NCBI GenBank assembly: GCA_964532405.1
Contig: CAZHIC010000015.1
Location: 1-57,450 of the forward strand
Source of the DNA: PALSA-1006 sp964532405
Lineage (GTDB): Bacteria > Pseudomonadota > Gammaproteobacteria > Burkholderiales > Gallionellaceae
Direction: 5' to 3'
DNA length: 57,450 bases
Part shown: positions 23,933 to 31,537 of the stretch, in pieces
Position numbering within the stretch: position 1 is the first letter of the stretch
How the letters are laid out: each line of letters begins with the position of its first letter
Made by a program: the position numbers and the translations under genes
The notes under the pieces: model-generated
Seen by the model: only the letters and a program-made list of their open reading frames with translations
Databases searched by the model: none
Told to the model about the DNA's origin: nothing

Positions 23933-25348
23933 ATGAAAGCAGCACTACAACTCAGACAGTCGCAACAACTGACGCTTACGCCGCAGTTGCAGCAGGCTAT
24001 CAAGTTATTGCAGTTGTCTACGCTGGAAATCAATCAAGAGACGGCTCGCCTGCTGGATGAAAACCCTTTTCTCGAATGCGAGGAAGAAGACTCTGCGCTG
24101 CCCTACGCACATGGCGACGCACCCGCCTCAAGCGCATCATCCGAAACGAAAACCACAGCCGAAAACGAAAGTCAGCCCGCCGAACTGGACTGGGCTGAGC
24201 CCTCTTTCAGCGCATCCGGCACCTCGGACGATGAAGACGACGGCTATTCCGAGGTCGCTGCTGACCGTCCGAATATGCGCGAACATCTGATCTGGCAAGT
24301 CCACATGAGCCAGTTATACCAACGCGATAAAACGATCATCGGCTTGCTGATCGACACGCTTGATGACAACGGCTACCTCGCCCAACCGCTGGAAGAAATC
24401 CTTGAGTTGCTGCCTGCCGAACTTGACATCACGCTGGACGACTTGGAGACCGCGCTGGTACAACTGCAACATCTGGACGAACCCGGCATCGGCGCGCGCA
24501 ACTTGAGCGAATGTCTGGCCTTGCAACTGCAGGTGCAACCCGAAGACATACCGGGACATGATCTGGCATTGAGTATCGTCACGCACCATCTGGATCTGCT
24601 CGCCAACCGCGATTTCAACAAACTGAAAAAGGCATTGCATTGCGACGATACGGAGCTGCGCAATGCGCAAGACCTCATCCTCCATCTGCAACCCAAACCG
24701 GGTACGGCTTTTGAACATCGTGCTGCCGACTATGTCGTGCCGGACGTATTGGTGACACGCCAGGGCGGCACTTGGAAGGCACGCCTCAACCCCGAAGCGA
24801 TGCCGCGTCTGCGCGTCAATCAAGTCTATGCCAACATCATGCAGCGTCGCGACGAACAAAGCTCGCAGCAAATGGCCGGACAATTGCAGGAAGCACGCTG
24901 GTTCATCAAGAATCTGCAGCAACGTTTCGACACCATCCTGCGCGTGTCGCAGGCCATCGTCGAGCGTCAGCGCCAGTTTTTCGAGCACGGCGACATCGGC
25001 ATGCGTCCGCTGGTGCTGCGCGAGATTGCCGATCAACTGGAGCTGCACGAGTCCACTATTTCGCGCGTGACCACGCAGAAATTTATGCTCACCCCGCGCG
25101 GCATCTTTGAACTCAAATATTTTTTCGGCAGTGGCCTCGCCACCGAAGCGGGCGGCGCGTGTTCGTCCACCGCCATCCGCGCAATCATCAAGCAACTCGT
25201 CAGTGAAGAAGATGCCCAGCATCCCTTGACCGACAGTCGCATGGCAGAAACCTTGGCACAGCAGGGCATCATAGTTGCCCGGCGTACCGTGGCAAAATAC
25301 CGGGAATTGCTGAACATTCTCCCGGTGAATCTTCGTAAATCACTCTAA
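23933..25348 (+). CDS. rpoN: RNA polymerase sigma-54 factor
   Basis: Sigma-54 directs RNA polymerase to -24/-12 promoters that need AAA+ activators. The 471-aa protein has the glutamine-rich region I (LRQSQQLTLTPQLQQAIKLL), an acidic, variable region II (about 45-105), the core-binding region, and the C-terminal RpoN box ARRTVAKYRE. The following hpf, ptsN, hprK and rapZ are the usual rpoN-linked genes. Confidence 0.97.
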   Translation: MKAALQLRQSQQLTLTPQLQQAIKLLQLSTLEINQETARLLDENPFLECEEEDSALPYAHGDAPASSASSETKTTAENESQPAELDWAEPSFSASGTSDDEDDGYSEVAADRPNMREHLIWQVHMSQLYQRDKTIIGLLIDTLDDNGYLAQPLEEILELLPAELDITLDDLETALVQLQHLDEPGIGARNLSECLALQLQVQPEDIPGHDLALSIVTHHLDLLANRDFNKLKKALHCDDTELRNAQDLILHLQPKPGTAFEHRAADYVVPDVLVTRQGGTWKARLNPEAMPRLRVNQVYANIMQRRDEQSSQQMAGQLQEARWFIKNLQQRFDTILRVSQAIVERQRQFFEHGDIGMRPLVLREIADQLELHESTISRVTTQKFMLTPRGIFELKYFFGSGLATEAGGACSSTAIRAIIKQLVSEEDAQHPLTDSRMAETLAQQGIIVARRTVAKYRELLNILPVNLRKSL

Positions 25349-25365
25349 CTAAATAGGAGCAGGCC

Positions 25366-25692
25366 ATGAACCTCAACCTCACAGGACGTCACCTCGAAAT
25401 CACCCCTGCAATCCGCGAACACGTCACGTCCAAACTCGACAAAGTGAAACGTCACTTCGACCATGTGATCGACGTGAACGTCATCTTGTCCGTGGACAAG
25501 CTGCAGCAAAAAGCTGAAGCCAGTCTGCATCTGAGCGGCAAGACCATCATCGCCGAAACCTCGGATAGCAACCTGTACGTCGCTATCGACGCGCTGGTCG
25601 AGTCGCTGGATCGCCAAGTGCTCAAACATAAAGAAAAGAACGCTGCACGCCGCCACGATGACACCGGCAAACACGCTGCAGCAGCAGAATAA
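25366..25692 (+). CDS. hpf: Ribosome hibernation-promoting factor, short form
   Basis: This 108-aa protein is the short HPF/YfiA type that binds the 30S decoding region and supports dimerisation of idle ribosomes. It begins MNLNLTGRHLEITPAIREHV and has the conserved DSNLYVAIDALVESLDRQ near residue 65. AGGAGC precedes the ATG. An intrinsic terminator directly follows, so the upstream transcript probably ends here in part, while ptsN may be reached by read-through. Confidence 0.94.
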   Translation: MNLNLTGRHLEITPAIREHVTSKLDKVKRHFDHVIDVNVILSVDKLQQKAEASLHLSGKTIIAETSDSNLYVAIDALVESLDRQVLKHKEKNAARRHDDTGKHAAAAE

Positions 25693-25697
25693 CAACC

Positions 25698-25728
25698 AAG
25701 GGCGACTGAACATCGCCCTTTATTTTTG
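25698..25728 (+). terminator. Intrinsic terminator after hpf
   Basis: AAGGGCGA / TCGCCCTT stem with a seven-base loop, followed by TATTTTTG. It lies between hpf and ptsN and could attenuate transcription into the PTS-Ntr genes. Confidence 0.75.
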
Positions 25729-25745
25729 TTTCGGTACCAAAAACG

Positions 25746-26201
25746 ATGAGCCTAATTAGCAAAATTCTTCCCTTGGAAAATGTCTTGTTGGATGCGGAAT
25801 CCACCAGCAAGAAGCGGGTATTCGAGCGTGTCGGATTGTTGTTCGAAAATTCGCAGAAACTCTCGCGCAGCCAAGTATTCGACAGCCTGTTCGCCCGTGA
25901 GAAACTGGGCTCAACAGGACTCGGACAAGGCGTAGCAATCCCGCACGGGCGCATCAAAGGCCTGCGCGATGCAGTCGCCGCCTTCGTTAAGACGGACACT
26001 CCTATCCCATTCGACGCGCCGGATGGCTCGCCCGTCAATCTGATCTTCGTGTTGCTGGTTCCCGAGCGCGCGACCGATCTGCACTTGCAACTGCTCGGCG
26101 AACTCGCACAGATGTTCAGCAACGCCTCCTTCCGCGAGCGCTTGCTGGCCAGCGACGATCCCGTTGCCATCCATCAGATGTTTACCGACTGGCAGGCTTA
26201 G
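25746..26201 (+). CDS. ptsN: PTS IIA-like nitrogen regulatory protein PtsN
   Basis: EIIA-Ntr is a regulatory phosphoprotein that adjusts potassium and nitrogen/carbon responses. The 151-aa protein has the phosphorylated histidine in GQGVAIPHGRIKGL and the family's VNLIFVLLVPERATDLHLQL. It is followed by hprK after six bases. The phosphodonor chain (PtsP/EI and NPr/HPr) is not in this window. Confidence 0.95.
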   Translation: MSLISKILPLENVLLDAESTSKKRVFERVGLLFENSQKLSRSQVFDSLFAREKLGSTGLGQGVAIPHGRIKGLRDAVAAFVKTDTPIPFDAPDGSPVNLIFVLLVPERATDLHLQLLGELAQMFSNASFRERLLASDDPVAIHQMFTDWQA

Positions 26202-26207
26202 AACATC

Positions 26208-27152
26208 ATGGCTCAAGTCAACATCCAGAAACTCTTTCAAGACAAGCAGGAACGCCTTGCATTAACCTGGGTGGCGGGCAGCGACGGCGCAGACAGAGTA
26301 CTGGAAAGCGAGACCGTCAACGCGTCCGACAAAGGCCTTATCGGCCACCTCAACTTAATCCACCCGAACTGGGTGCAAGTGATCAGCACCACCGAACTGG
26401 ACTATCTGCGCGATCTTGACCCTGCGGCACTGGGGGAAGCTTTCGCGCAATTGCAAATTTCCGGCTCGATGTGCCTGATTCTGGCGGGCGTGGAAGAAGT
26501 CCCGCCAGAACTGATCGCCTACGCCAACCATTCGCGCACGCCGCTGTTCCGTTCCCCGCAGAGCAGCGTGCATCTGATGTGGATGGTGCGTCACTACATC
26601 GTCAAGGAACTGGCCGAGTCCACCACGCGCCACGGCGTGTTTCTGGATGTGCTCGGCGTGGGCGTGATGATCACCGGCGACAGCGGCGTGGGCAAGAGCG
26701 AACTGGCGCTGGAACTCATCACGCGCGGCAACGGTCTGGTGGCGGACGACATCACCGAGCTGTATCGCATCTCGCCGGAAACGCTGGAAGGTCGCTGCCC
26801 AGAGCTACTGCGCGACTTCCTCGAGGTGCGCGGCTTGGGAGTGCTCAACATCCGCACCATGTTCGGCGAGACCGCCGTGCGCCGTAAAAAGAGTCTCAAA
26901 CTCATCGTGCATCTGCATCGCCCGACTGGGGGCGATCTTTCCAAGATGGAGCGTCTGCCGTTCAACGCCAGCTTTCAGGACATCCTCGGCGTAAAGATCA
27001 GCACGGTGGAGATCCCGGTGATGGCGGGGCGCAACCTGTCCGTGCTGGTAGAAGCGGCTGCGCGCAACTTTGTGATGCAGATGCGCGGCATCGACACCAT
27101 GCAGGAATTCATCTCCCGGCACGAACAACAAATGTTGGATCAATCATCGTGA
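26208..27152 (+). CDS. hprK: HPr kinase/phosphorylase
   Basis: HprK phosphorylates and dephosphorylates a serine of HPr. The 314-aa protein has the N-terminal domain, the C-terminal P-loop GDSGVGKSELALEL and the family signature EVRGLGVLNIRTMFG. In betaproteobacteria it commonly sits between ptsN and rapZ as part of an incomplete, regulatory PTS. Its stop overlaps the rapZ GTG start (GTGA). Confidence 0.96.
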   Translation: MAQVNIQKLFQDKQERLALTWVAGSDGADRVLESETVNASDKGLIGHLNLIHPNWVQVISTTELDYLRDLDPAALGEAFAQLQISGSMCLILAGVEEVPPELIAYANHSRTPLFRSPQSSVHLMWMVRHYIVKELAESTTRHGVFLDVLGVGVMITGDSGVGKSELALELITRGNGLVADDITELYRISPETLEGRCPELLRDFLEVRGLGVLNIRTMFGETAVRRKKSLKLIVHLHRPTGGDLSKMERLPFNASFQDILGVKISTVEIPVMAGRNLSVLVEAAARNFVMQMRGIDTMQEFISRHEQQMLDQSS

Positions 27153-27994
27153 AATTATTTCTGATCAGCGGACTGTCCGGCTCCGGCAAAAGCGTGGCGC
27201 TCAAGGTGCTGGAGGATAGCGACTACTATTGCGTGGACAATCTGCCGGTAGAACTGCTGCCCTCTCTGATCGCCAACCTGCAACAATCGGGCCGCACACG
27301 CTGTGCCGTGAGCATCGACGCACGCAACGGCACCAGCATGCGCGAGCTGCCACACTACATCGAGCAACTCAAGCAGCGCGGCGTGGACATTCACCTGCTG
27401 TTCCTCGACGCACAAACCGATACGCTGGTAAAACGCTTTTCCGAAACGCGCCGCCGCCACCCCTTGAGCGATGACAAACTGACCCTGCCCGAGTGCGTGC
27501 AACAAGAGCGTGAGCTGCTGAACGAGATCAGCGGTATCGGACACCATATCGACACCAGCGACATCGGTGCCAATACCCTGCGTTCCTGGGTCAAGGATTT
27601 TGTGCAGATCGACCGCTCCAAGCTCACTCTGCTGTTCCAATCATTCGGTTTCAAATACGGCGTACCGCTAGATTCCGATCTGGTGTTCGATGTGCGCTGC
27701 CTTCCCAACCCGCATTACAACGAAAGTCTGCGCCCGCTCACCGGGCGCGATGCGCCCGTCATCGAATTTCTGGAACAAACGCCCAGCGCACAGAAGATGT
27801 ACGGCGACATCCGCACCTTTGTGAGCGAATGGCTCCCTTGCTTCATCGCCGACAACCGCAGCTACCTCACCGTGGCGATCGGCTGCACCGGAGGGCAGCA
27901 CCGCTCGGTCTATCTGGCGGAAAAGCTGGCGCAACATTTCAAAACCGAACAACAGGTTCTCGTGCGTCATCGCGAATTCACGCAGCACACCTAA
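27149..27994 (+). CDS. rapZ: RNase adapter protein RapZ
   Basis: RapZ is a P-loop, RNA-binding adaptor; in E. coli it senses glucosamine-6-phosphate and presents sRNA GlmZ to RNase E. The 281-aa protein has the Walker A GLSGSGKS near residue 8 and the C-terminal domain with VFDVRCLPNPHYNESLRPLTG and IGCTGGQHRSVYLAEKL. Start is GTG, overlapping the hprK stop. The gene order usually continues with PTS genes manX-ptsH-ptsI; here palindromic elements follow instead. Confidence 0.95.
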   Translation: MKLFLISGLSGSGKSVALKVLEDSDYYCVDNLPVELLPSLIANLQQSGRTRCAVSIDARNGTSMRELPHYIEQLKQRGVDIHLLFLDAQTDTLVKRFSETRRRHPLSDDKLTLPECVQQERELLNEISGIGHHIDTSDIGANTLRSWVKDFVQIDRSKLTLLFQSFGFKYGVPLDSDLVFDVRCLPNPHYNESLRPLTGRDAPVIEFLEQTPSAQKMYGDIRTFVSEWLPCFIADNRSYLTVAIGCTGGQHRSVYLAEKLAQHFKTEQQVLVRHREFTQHT

Positions 27995-28017
27995 CGGACA
28001 TGGCAAACATGCTGCCG

Positions 28018-28113
28018 CTAACAATAAATTCCGCCATGTCCGTTTCCCTCTCCCCGCCCTCTCCCGCAAGCGGGCGAGGGGGACAAAGACTCGCTTCGCG
28101 AGTTTCACATTAG
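28018..28113. repeat. Family A element with imperfect terminal inverted repeats (96 bp)
   Basis: The left end CTAACAATAAATTCCGCC pairs imperfectly with the inverted right end (CTAATGTGAAACTCGC read on the other strand). Between them lie CCCTCTCCCCGCC, the CTCCCGCAAGCGGGCGAG hairpin and an ACTCGCTTCGCGAGT palindrome. It ends three bases before the GTG start of the next gene. Confidence 0.85.
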
Positions 28114-28115
28114 CT

Positions 28116-28490
28116 GTGCATTTCCCCGCCCACATCAAGCTCGGCGACAGCCTGATCTTATTGCTGGGCTGCCTGTTCACCGTCTGGCTTGCAGCAACCA
28201 TCTGGCAGGGCGGCGCGGCGGACAAAGCCATCATCCGCAGCGGCGGCAAGATGTTCCGTGAAGTAGACCTCGCACACGACATCGAGATCAATGTGCCCGG
28301 CCCGCTCGGCACCAGCATCATCGCCATACGCAACCATCAGGCGCGCATCGCCTCCGACCCCAGCCCGCGCCAATACTGCGTGCGCCAAGGCTGGCTGAAG
28401 AACGCGGGCGAAGTCGCCATCTGCCTGCCCAACCAAGTGAGCGTCGAACTGGCGGGAAGCCAGAAAAAATATGACAGCCTCAACTACTAA
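28116..28490 (+). CDS. NusG-domain-II-like membrane-anchored protein
   Basis: The 124-aa protein has one N-terminal membrane helix (LILLLGCLFTVWLAATI) and a soluble domain of the NusG-domain-II type (COG5341), with conserved IAIRNHQARIASDPSPRQYC and the second cysteine in AICLPNQVSVEL. These proteins are often encoded beside Gx-transporter genes, as here; function unknown. Start GTG at 28116 is immediately after a family A element and has no clear ribosome-binding site, so the start is uncertain. Confidence 0.75.
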   Translation: MHFPAHIKLGDSLILLLGCLFTVWLAATIWQGGAADKAIIRSGGKMFREVDLAHDIEINVPGPLGTSIIAIRNHQARIASDPSPRQYCVRQGWLKNAGEVAICLPNQVSVELAGSQKKYDSLNY

Positions 28491-28502
28491 AGTCGGCATC
28501 AA

Positions 28503-28589
28503 AACCCAACCCCCTCTAGCTCCCCCTTGTCAGGGGGAGAACGGAACCGCTCCTCCCTTGACAAGGGGAGGCTGAGAGGGGTTTGATTT
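28503..28589. repeat. Inverted repeat of a second C/G-rich family (family B)
   Basis: AACCCCCTCTAGCTCCCCC-TTGTC on the left is mirrored by GACAAGGGGAGGCTGAGAGG on the right around an AGAACGGAACCG centre. The arms resemble family A in composition but differ in sequence. It separates the NusG-II-like gene from the Gx-transporter gene. Confidence 0.85.
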
Positions 28590-28607
28590 CCCCTGTTCAA
28601 AAATACA

Positions 28608-29165
28608 ATGACCTCCTCAACCCTTAAACTCGACACCACCGCCGAGGATCACCACATCGCGCGTCTGGCGGCAGTAGCACTCGGACTCAGCGTGCTCGAA
28701 GCCACCATCCCCTCGCCGCTACCCGGCGTCAAACCGGGGCTGGCGAACATCATCGTACTCATCGTGCTGGCACGTTACGGCTGGCGCGCTGCGGCATGGG
28801 TCTCGCTGTTGCGCGTGGTCGCGGGCAGCCTGCTGATGGGCAGCTTTCTCGCACCGGGATTTTTCCTAAGCCTGATCGGTGCGCTGTGCAGCCTAGTGGC
28901 TCTTGCTGCCAGCATGCACTTACCCCAGCGCTGGTTCGGTGCCGTCACCCACAGCGTCCTCGCCGCCTTCGCCCATATCGCCGGACAAATGCTGGTGGTG
29001 TATCTGTGGCTCATCCCGCACAGCGGCATCGCCTATCTGCTGCCGATCTTCGCTGCGGCGGCCTTGGTATTCGGCACAGTAAATGGAATAATTGCGATGA
29101 AATTCATGGATGAAAAAACAACTCACCACAGAGACACAGAGGCACAGAGAAATGCAAAAACATAA
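28608..29165 (+). CDS. Gx transporter family (COG4769) membrane protein
   Basis: The 185-aa protein has about five membrane helices and matches the Gx/'heptaprenyl diphosphate synthase component I' family: ALGLSVLEATIPSPLPGVKP, GLANIIVLIVLARYGW and MGSFLAPGFFLSLIGAL. It looks like the substrate-binding component of an ECF-like transporter; a prenyl or quinone-related substrate is speculative, supported only by adjacency to ubiX. The last 18 or so residues (TTHHRDTEAQRNAKT) are encoded by a repeat, so the native C-terminus was probably altered. Confidence 0.8.
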   Translation: MTSSTLKLDTTAEDHHIARLAAVALGLSVLEATIPSPLPGVKPGLANIIVLIVLARYGWRAAAWVSLLRVVAGSLLMGSFLAPGFFLSLIGALCSLVALAASMHLPQRWFGAVTHSVLAAFAHIAGQMLVVYLWLIPHSGIAYLLPIFAAAALVFGTVNGIIAMKFMDEKTTHHRDTEAQRNAKT

Positions 29166-29251
29166 ACAACCCGAAATCATCACAAAACCTAACCCCGCCT
29201 TTGAGGAAGCTTGTTTTGTTTTCCTCTGTGTCTCTGTGTCTCTGTGGTGAA
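29121..29251. repeat. Inverted CACAGAGACACAGAG repeat (family F)
   Basis: CACCACAGAGACACAGAGGC at the left (29121-29152) is inverted at 29219-29251 as CTCTGTGTCTCTGTGTCTCT. The left arm supplies the C-terminus of the Gx protein (HHRDTEAQR) and the right arm ends eight bases before the ubiX ATG. Confidence 0.9.
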
Positions 29252-29258
29252 TGCCTTT

Positions 29259-29864
29259 ATGAAAACCATCACCCTAGCCTTCACCGGAGCCTCCGGCCTC
29301 CCCTACGGCATGCGCCTGCTCGAATGCCTGCTGCAAAGCGGACAGCGCGTGCATCTGGTGTATTCACAAGCCGCACAGATCGTCGCCAAACAGGAATTGG
29401 ATCTCGTTTTGCCGAGCCGCCCACAGGATGCGGAACAGATGTTCGCCGAACGTTTCGGCACATTCAGCGGTGAGTTAAAAGTGTTCGGCATTCAAGACTG
29501 GTTCGCGCCGATGGCCTCCGGCTCCAACCCCGGCGATGCGATGGTGGTGTGCCCCTGCACTATGGGCACGTTAGGAAAGATCGCGGGCGGCATCAGCGAC
29601 GACCTCATCGCCCGCGCCGCCGACGTCATGCTCAAAGAAAAACGCACATTGATTTTAGTGCCGCGCGAAATGCCCTTCTCCGCCATCCATCTGGAGAACA
29701 TGCTCAAACTCGCGCACGCCGGAGCCGTCATCATGCCGCCCAATCCGGGCTTCTATCACCATCCGCAGAGCGTGCAGGATATTGTGGATTTTGTGGTAGC
29801 GCGGATACTGGATCATCTGGGGGTGGAGCAGGGGTTGATGAAGCCGTGGGGGGAGAAAGAATGA
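29259..29864 (+). CDS. ubiX: Flavin prenyltransferase UbiX
   Basis: UbiX attaches dimethylallyl phosphate to FMN, making the prenyl-FMN cofactor of the decarboxylase UbiD in ubiquinone synthesis. The 201-aa protein has FTGASGLPYGMRLLE, PCTMGTLGKIAGGISDDLI and VPREMPFSAIHLENMLKLA. Start ATG at 29259 begins MKTITLAFTGASG; an upstream in-frame start would only translate the family F repeat. A REP begins at the stop codon. Confidence 0.95.
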   Translation: MKTITLAFTGASGLPYGMRLLECLLQSGQRVHLVYSQAAQIVAKQELDLVLPSRPQDAEQMFAERFGTFSGELKVFGIQDWFAPMASGSNPGDAMVVCPCTMGTLGKIAGGISDDLIARAADVMLKEKRTLILVPREMPFSAIHLENMLKLAHAGAVIMPPNPGFYHHPQSVQDIVDFVVARILDHLGVEQGLMKPWGEKE

Positions 29865-29892
29865 TGGGTATCGCTGCGCTCAACCCATCCTA
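29863..29892 (-). repeat. REP element, copy 1
   Basis: Read on the minus strand it is GTAG followed by a palindrome with arms GATGGGT / ACCCATC. It lies at the ubiX stop codon. The other copies are at 30852, 30906 and 31507, around the RAYT gene. Confidence 0.9.
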
Positions 29893-29898
29893 CGCGTG

Positions 29899-30432
29899 CT
29901 ACCAGCTGGCCGATTGTTTAGTGGTATAGGTCAAAAGTTCGTTACCTAGCGCCTGAGCCCCTTTGTTGGCCGCATCAAGATCGCCCTGCGTAATGCCAGG
30001 AGCGTACGCATCGCCATCTCTTGTATGTAAAGTAGACAAAATCACATTACGGTTTTTGGGATCATCACGAACAGGCGAATGGAAAGCCAAATTGGTATAC
30101 GTCATCTTGATTTTTCCATCCTTGGTATCAATGCGAAGAGTGAATCCAATCGTATCGTCTCTGTGATTCATACAATCCAATGTACCGTCACAAGGCCGAG
30201 CTCCATTGCCTTTAACGACAATACGGTTCGAATCCTTGTCTGCATCAACCGTTTCCATTTGAGCTATACGCGTTTCTGCAACCCATGACTTGGCTGAAGA
30301 GAATAGCTGGTTCTTGGTCTTTCCGGGGGCATCCATAACGATTTCAATAGGCTGATTCGCATTTTCAACAATTTTCATTTCGGCGCAGGCTGTAAGTGCG
30401 ACAGCTATAAATAAACTTAACAAACGTGACAT
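29899..30432 (-). CDS. Putative lipoprotein of unknown function
   Basis: The 177-aa protein has a clear lipoprotein signal: MSRLLSLFIAVALTACAE, with the lipobox LTAC. The mature part contains a DUF4468-like beta-rich domain (IEIVMDAPGKTKNQLFSSAK, GFTLRIDTKDGKIKMTYTNL) with a CDGTLDC pair that could form a disulphide. GGGGG precedes the ATG. It has AT-richer coding than its neighbours and is bordered by a REP, so it may be a recent arrival; this is inference. Confidence 0.75.
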   Translation of the reverse strand: MSRLLSLFIAVALTACAEMKIVENANQPIEIVMDAPGKTKNQLFSSAKSWVAETRIAQMETVDADKDSNRIVVKGNGARPCDGTLDCMNHRDDTIGFTLRIDTKDGKIKMTYTNLAFHSPVRDDPKNRNVILSTLHTRDGDAYAPGITQGDLDAANKGAQALGNELLTYTTKQSASW

Positions 30433-30593
30433 AAAATCCCCCTGCGGTTAAGAAAGTTAACAAACTATTTTTGATTACATTTTTTGATCAGCACGCAGCT
30501 TACTGTTGTATGCATGGCTGCATTTTGCCCAATATATTGTGAAGACGCAAACATAACATCTCCGTACCTTGCCTCGCCATCAAGGAGAGGTAC

Positions 30594-30839
30594 GTGGAAC
30601 CAGAAGTTGCGTTTGGAATAGTGCTGCGAGAATTGCGAAAACAGCGTGAGCTGTCGCAAGAAGTACTCGCGCATGAATCCGGCCTAGAGCGCAATTATAT
30701 TTCTCTGTTAGAGCTTGGCCGCAACAGTGCGAGCATCAAAACCCTCTTCAAGCTAACACCGGTTCTAGGTGTGTCGGTTTCGGAGTTTATGAAGCAAGTG
30801 GAAATTATTCTGAGCAGTGCCAAAAAATCTGCGCGCTGA
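30594..30839 (+). CDS. XRE-family helix-turn-helix regulator
   Basis: The 81-aa protein is a single Cro/C1-type HTH (about residues 9-65): LRELRKQRELSQEVLAHESG and LERNYISLLELGRNS. It starts with GTG, supported by a strong AAGGAGAGG upstream. No neighbouring operator or partner toxin is evident; it may control the adjacent lipoprotein or itself. A short orphan of this type is common in accessory spots. Confidence 0.85.
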   Translation: MEPEVAFGIVLRELRKQRELSQEVLAHESGLERNYISLLELGRNSASIKTLFKLTPVLGVSVSEFMKQVEIILSSAKKSAR

Positions 30840-30851
30840 AGTTCAACTCGC

Positions 30852-30880
30852 GTAGGATGGGTTGAGCGCAGCGATACCCA
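30852..30880 (+). repeat. REP element, copy 2
   Basis: GTAGGATGGGTTGAGCGCAG followed by CGATACCCA. It is inverted relative to copy 3, forming a BIME-like pair around a 25-base spacer (TGCTGCCCGGGTCATGATCA and TCATT). Confidence 0.95.
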
Positions 30881-30905
30881 TGCTGCCCGGGTCATGATCA
30901 TCATT

Positions 30906-30936
30906 GATGGGTATCGCTGCGCTCAACCCATCCTAC
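30906..30936 (-). repeat. REP element, copy 3
   Basis: The same 31-base unit as copies 1 and 4, with the GTAG head on the minus strand. It lies 32 bases beyond the 3' end of the RAYT gene. Confidence 0.95.
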
Positions 30937-30967
30937 ATGGGCGCCCTCAAGCTACCTACGCAATATC

Positions 30968-31498
30968 TCACCTCTCACCACATTCAATATCAACGCCCAC
31001 ATCCCCCGCCCAATCCATCGGCAATTTTCCTGCTTGCACGTAACGATGAAACGACGAATGCGGCCAATCTGCCACACGCGATACCAAGCCGTGCTTGAGC
31101 GGGTTGATGTGGATGTAATCAACATGCCGTGCAAAATCCGCTTCGTCGCGGATAAGATGCTCCCAATATCGCCGCTGCCATATTCCTCGCTCACCTTTGC
31201 TTTGCCGACTGCCGGAACGATGCTCGCCATGCGGCAGTGCGCGCGAGAAAACCGTTTTAATCAATCTCCAGCGCAACGCGAAATCGCTGTCGCCTTCGGG
31301 CAATGTCCAGATGGCGTGAATATGTTCTGGCAATATCACGATGGCATCGACAATGAAGGGATGACGCTCGCGGGTGTATTCGAAGGCACTGCGCAATAGT
31401 GCGATGTGATCGGTTAGCAAAGATTGAGAACGGTCGGCAAGGTTCACCGTGAAGAAGTAACTGGCTCCGGCGATATTGCTGCGGCGGTAATTGGTCAT
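30968..31498 (-). CDS. REP-associated tyrosine transposase (RAYT)
   Basis: The 176-aa protein is a Y1/IS200-like HUH nuclease of the RAYT group: ITTNLADR-like core at ASYFFTVNLADRSQSLLTD, the HUH motif in ILPEHIHAIWTLPEGD, the characteristic WQRRYWEHLIRDEADFARHV and the catalytic tyrosine in DYIHINPLKHGLVSR. RAYTs cut and join single-stranded REP DNA. The ATG at 31498 begins MTNYRRSN. REP copies with GTAG heads lie directly upstream (31507) and downstream (30906, 30852), the expected layout. The gene appears intact. Confidence 0.92.
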   Translation of the reverse strand: MTNYRRSNIAGASYFFTVNLADRSQSLLTDHIALLRSAFEYTRERHPFIVDAIVILPEHIHAIWTLPEGDSDFALRWRLIKTVFSRALPHGEHRSGSRQSKGERGIWQRRYWEHLIRDEADFARHVDYIHINPLKHGLVSRVADWPHSSFHRYVQAGKLPMDWAGDVGVDIECGER

Positions 31499-31506
31499 TG
31501 GGTTTT

Positions 31507-31537
31507 GATGGGTATCGCTTTGCTCAACCCATCCTAC
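31507..31537 (-). repeat. REP element, copy 4
   Basis: GTAG head and palindrome on the minus strand, ending eight bases before the RAYT start codon. It differs from copy 3 at two loop positions (AA for GC). Confidence 0.95.

Noticed and set aside
30852..30936. CRISPR-like array at the REP pair
   Set aside because: The two units are inverted, few in number, and fit the GTAG-headed REP pattern next to a RAYT gene.
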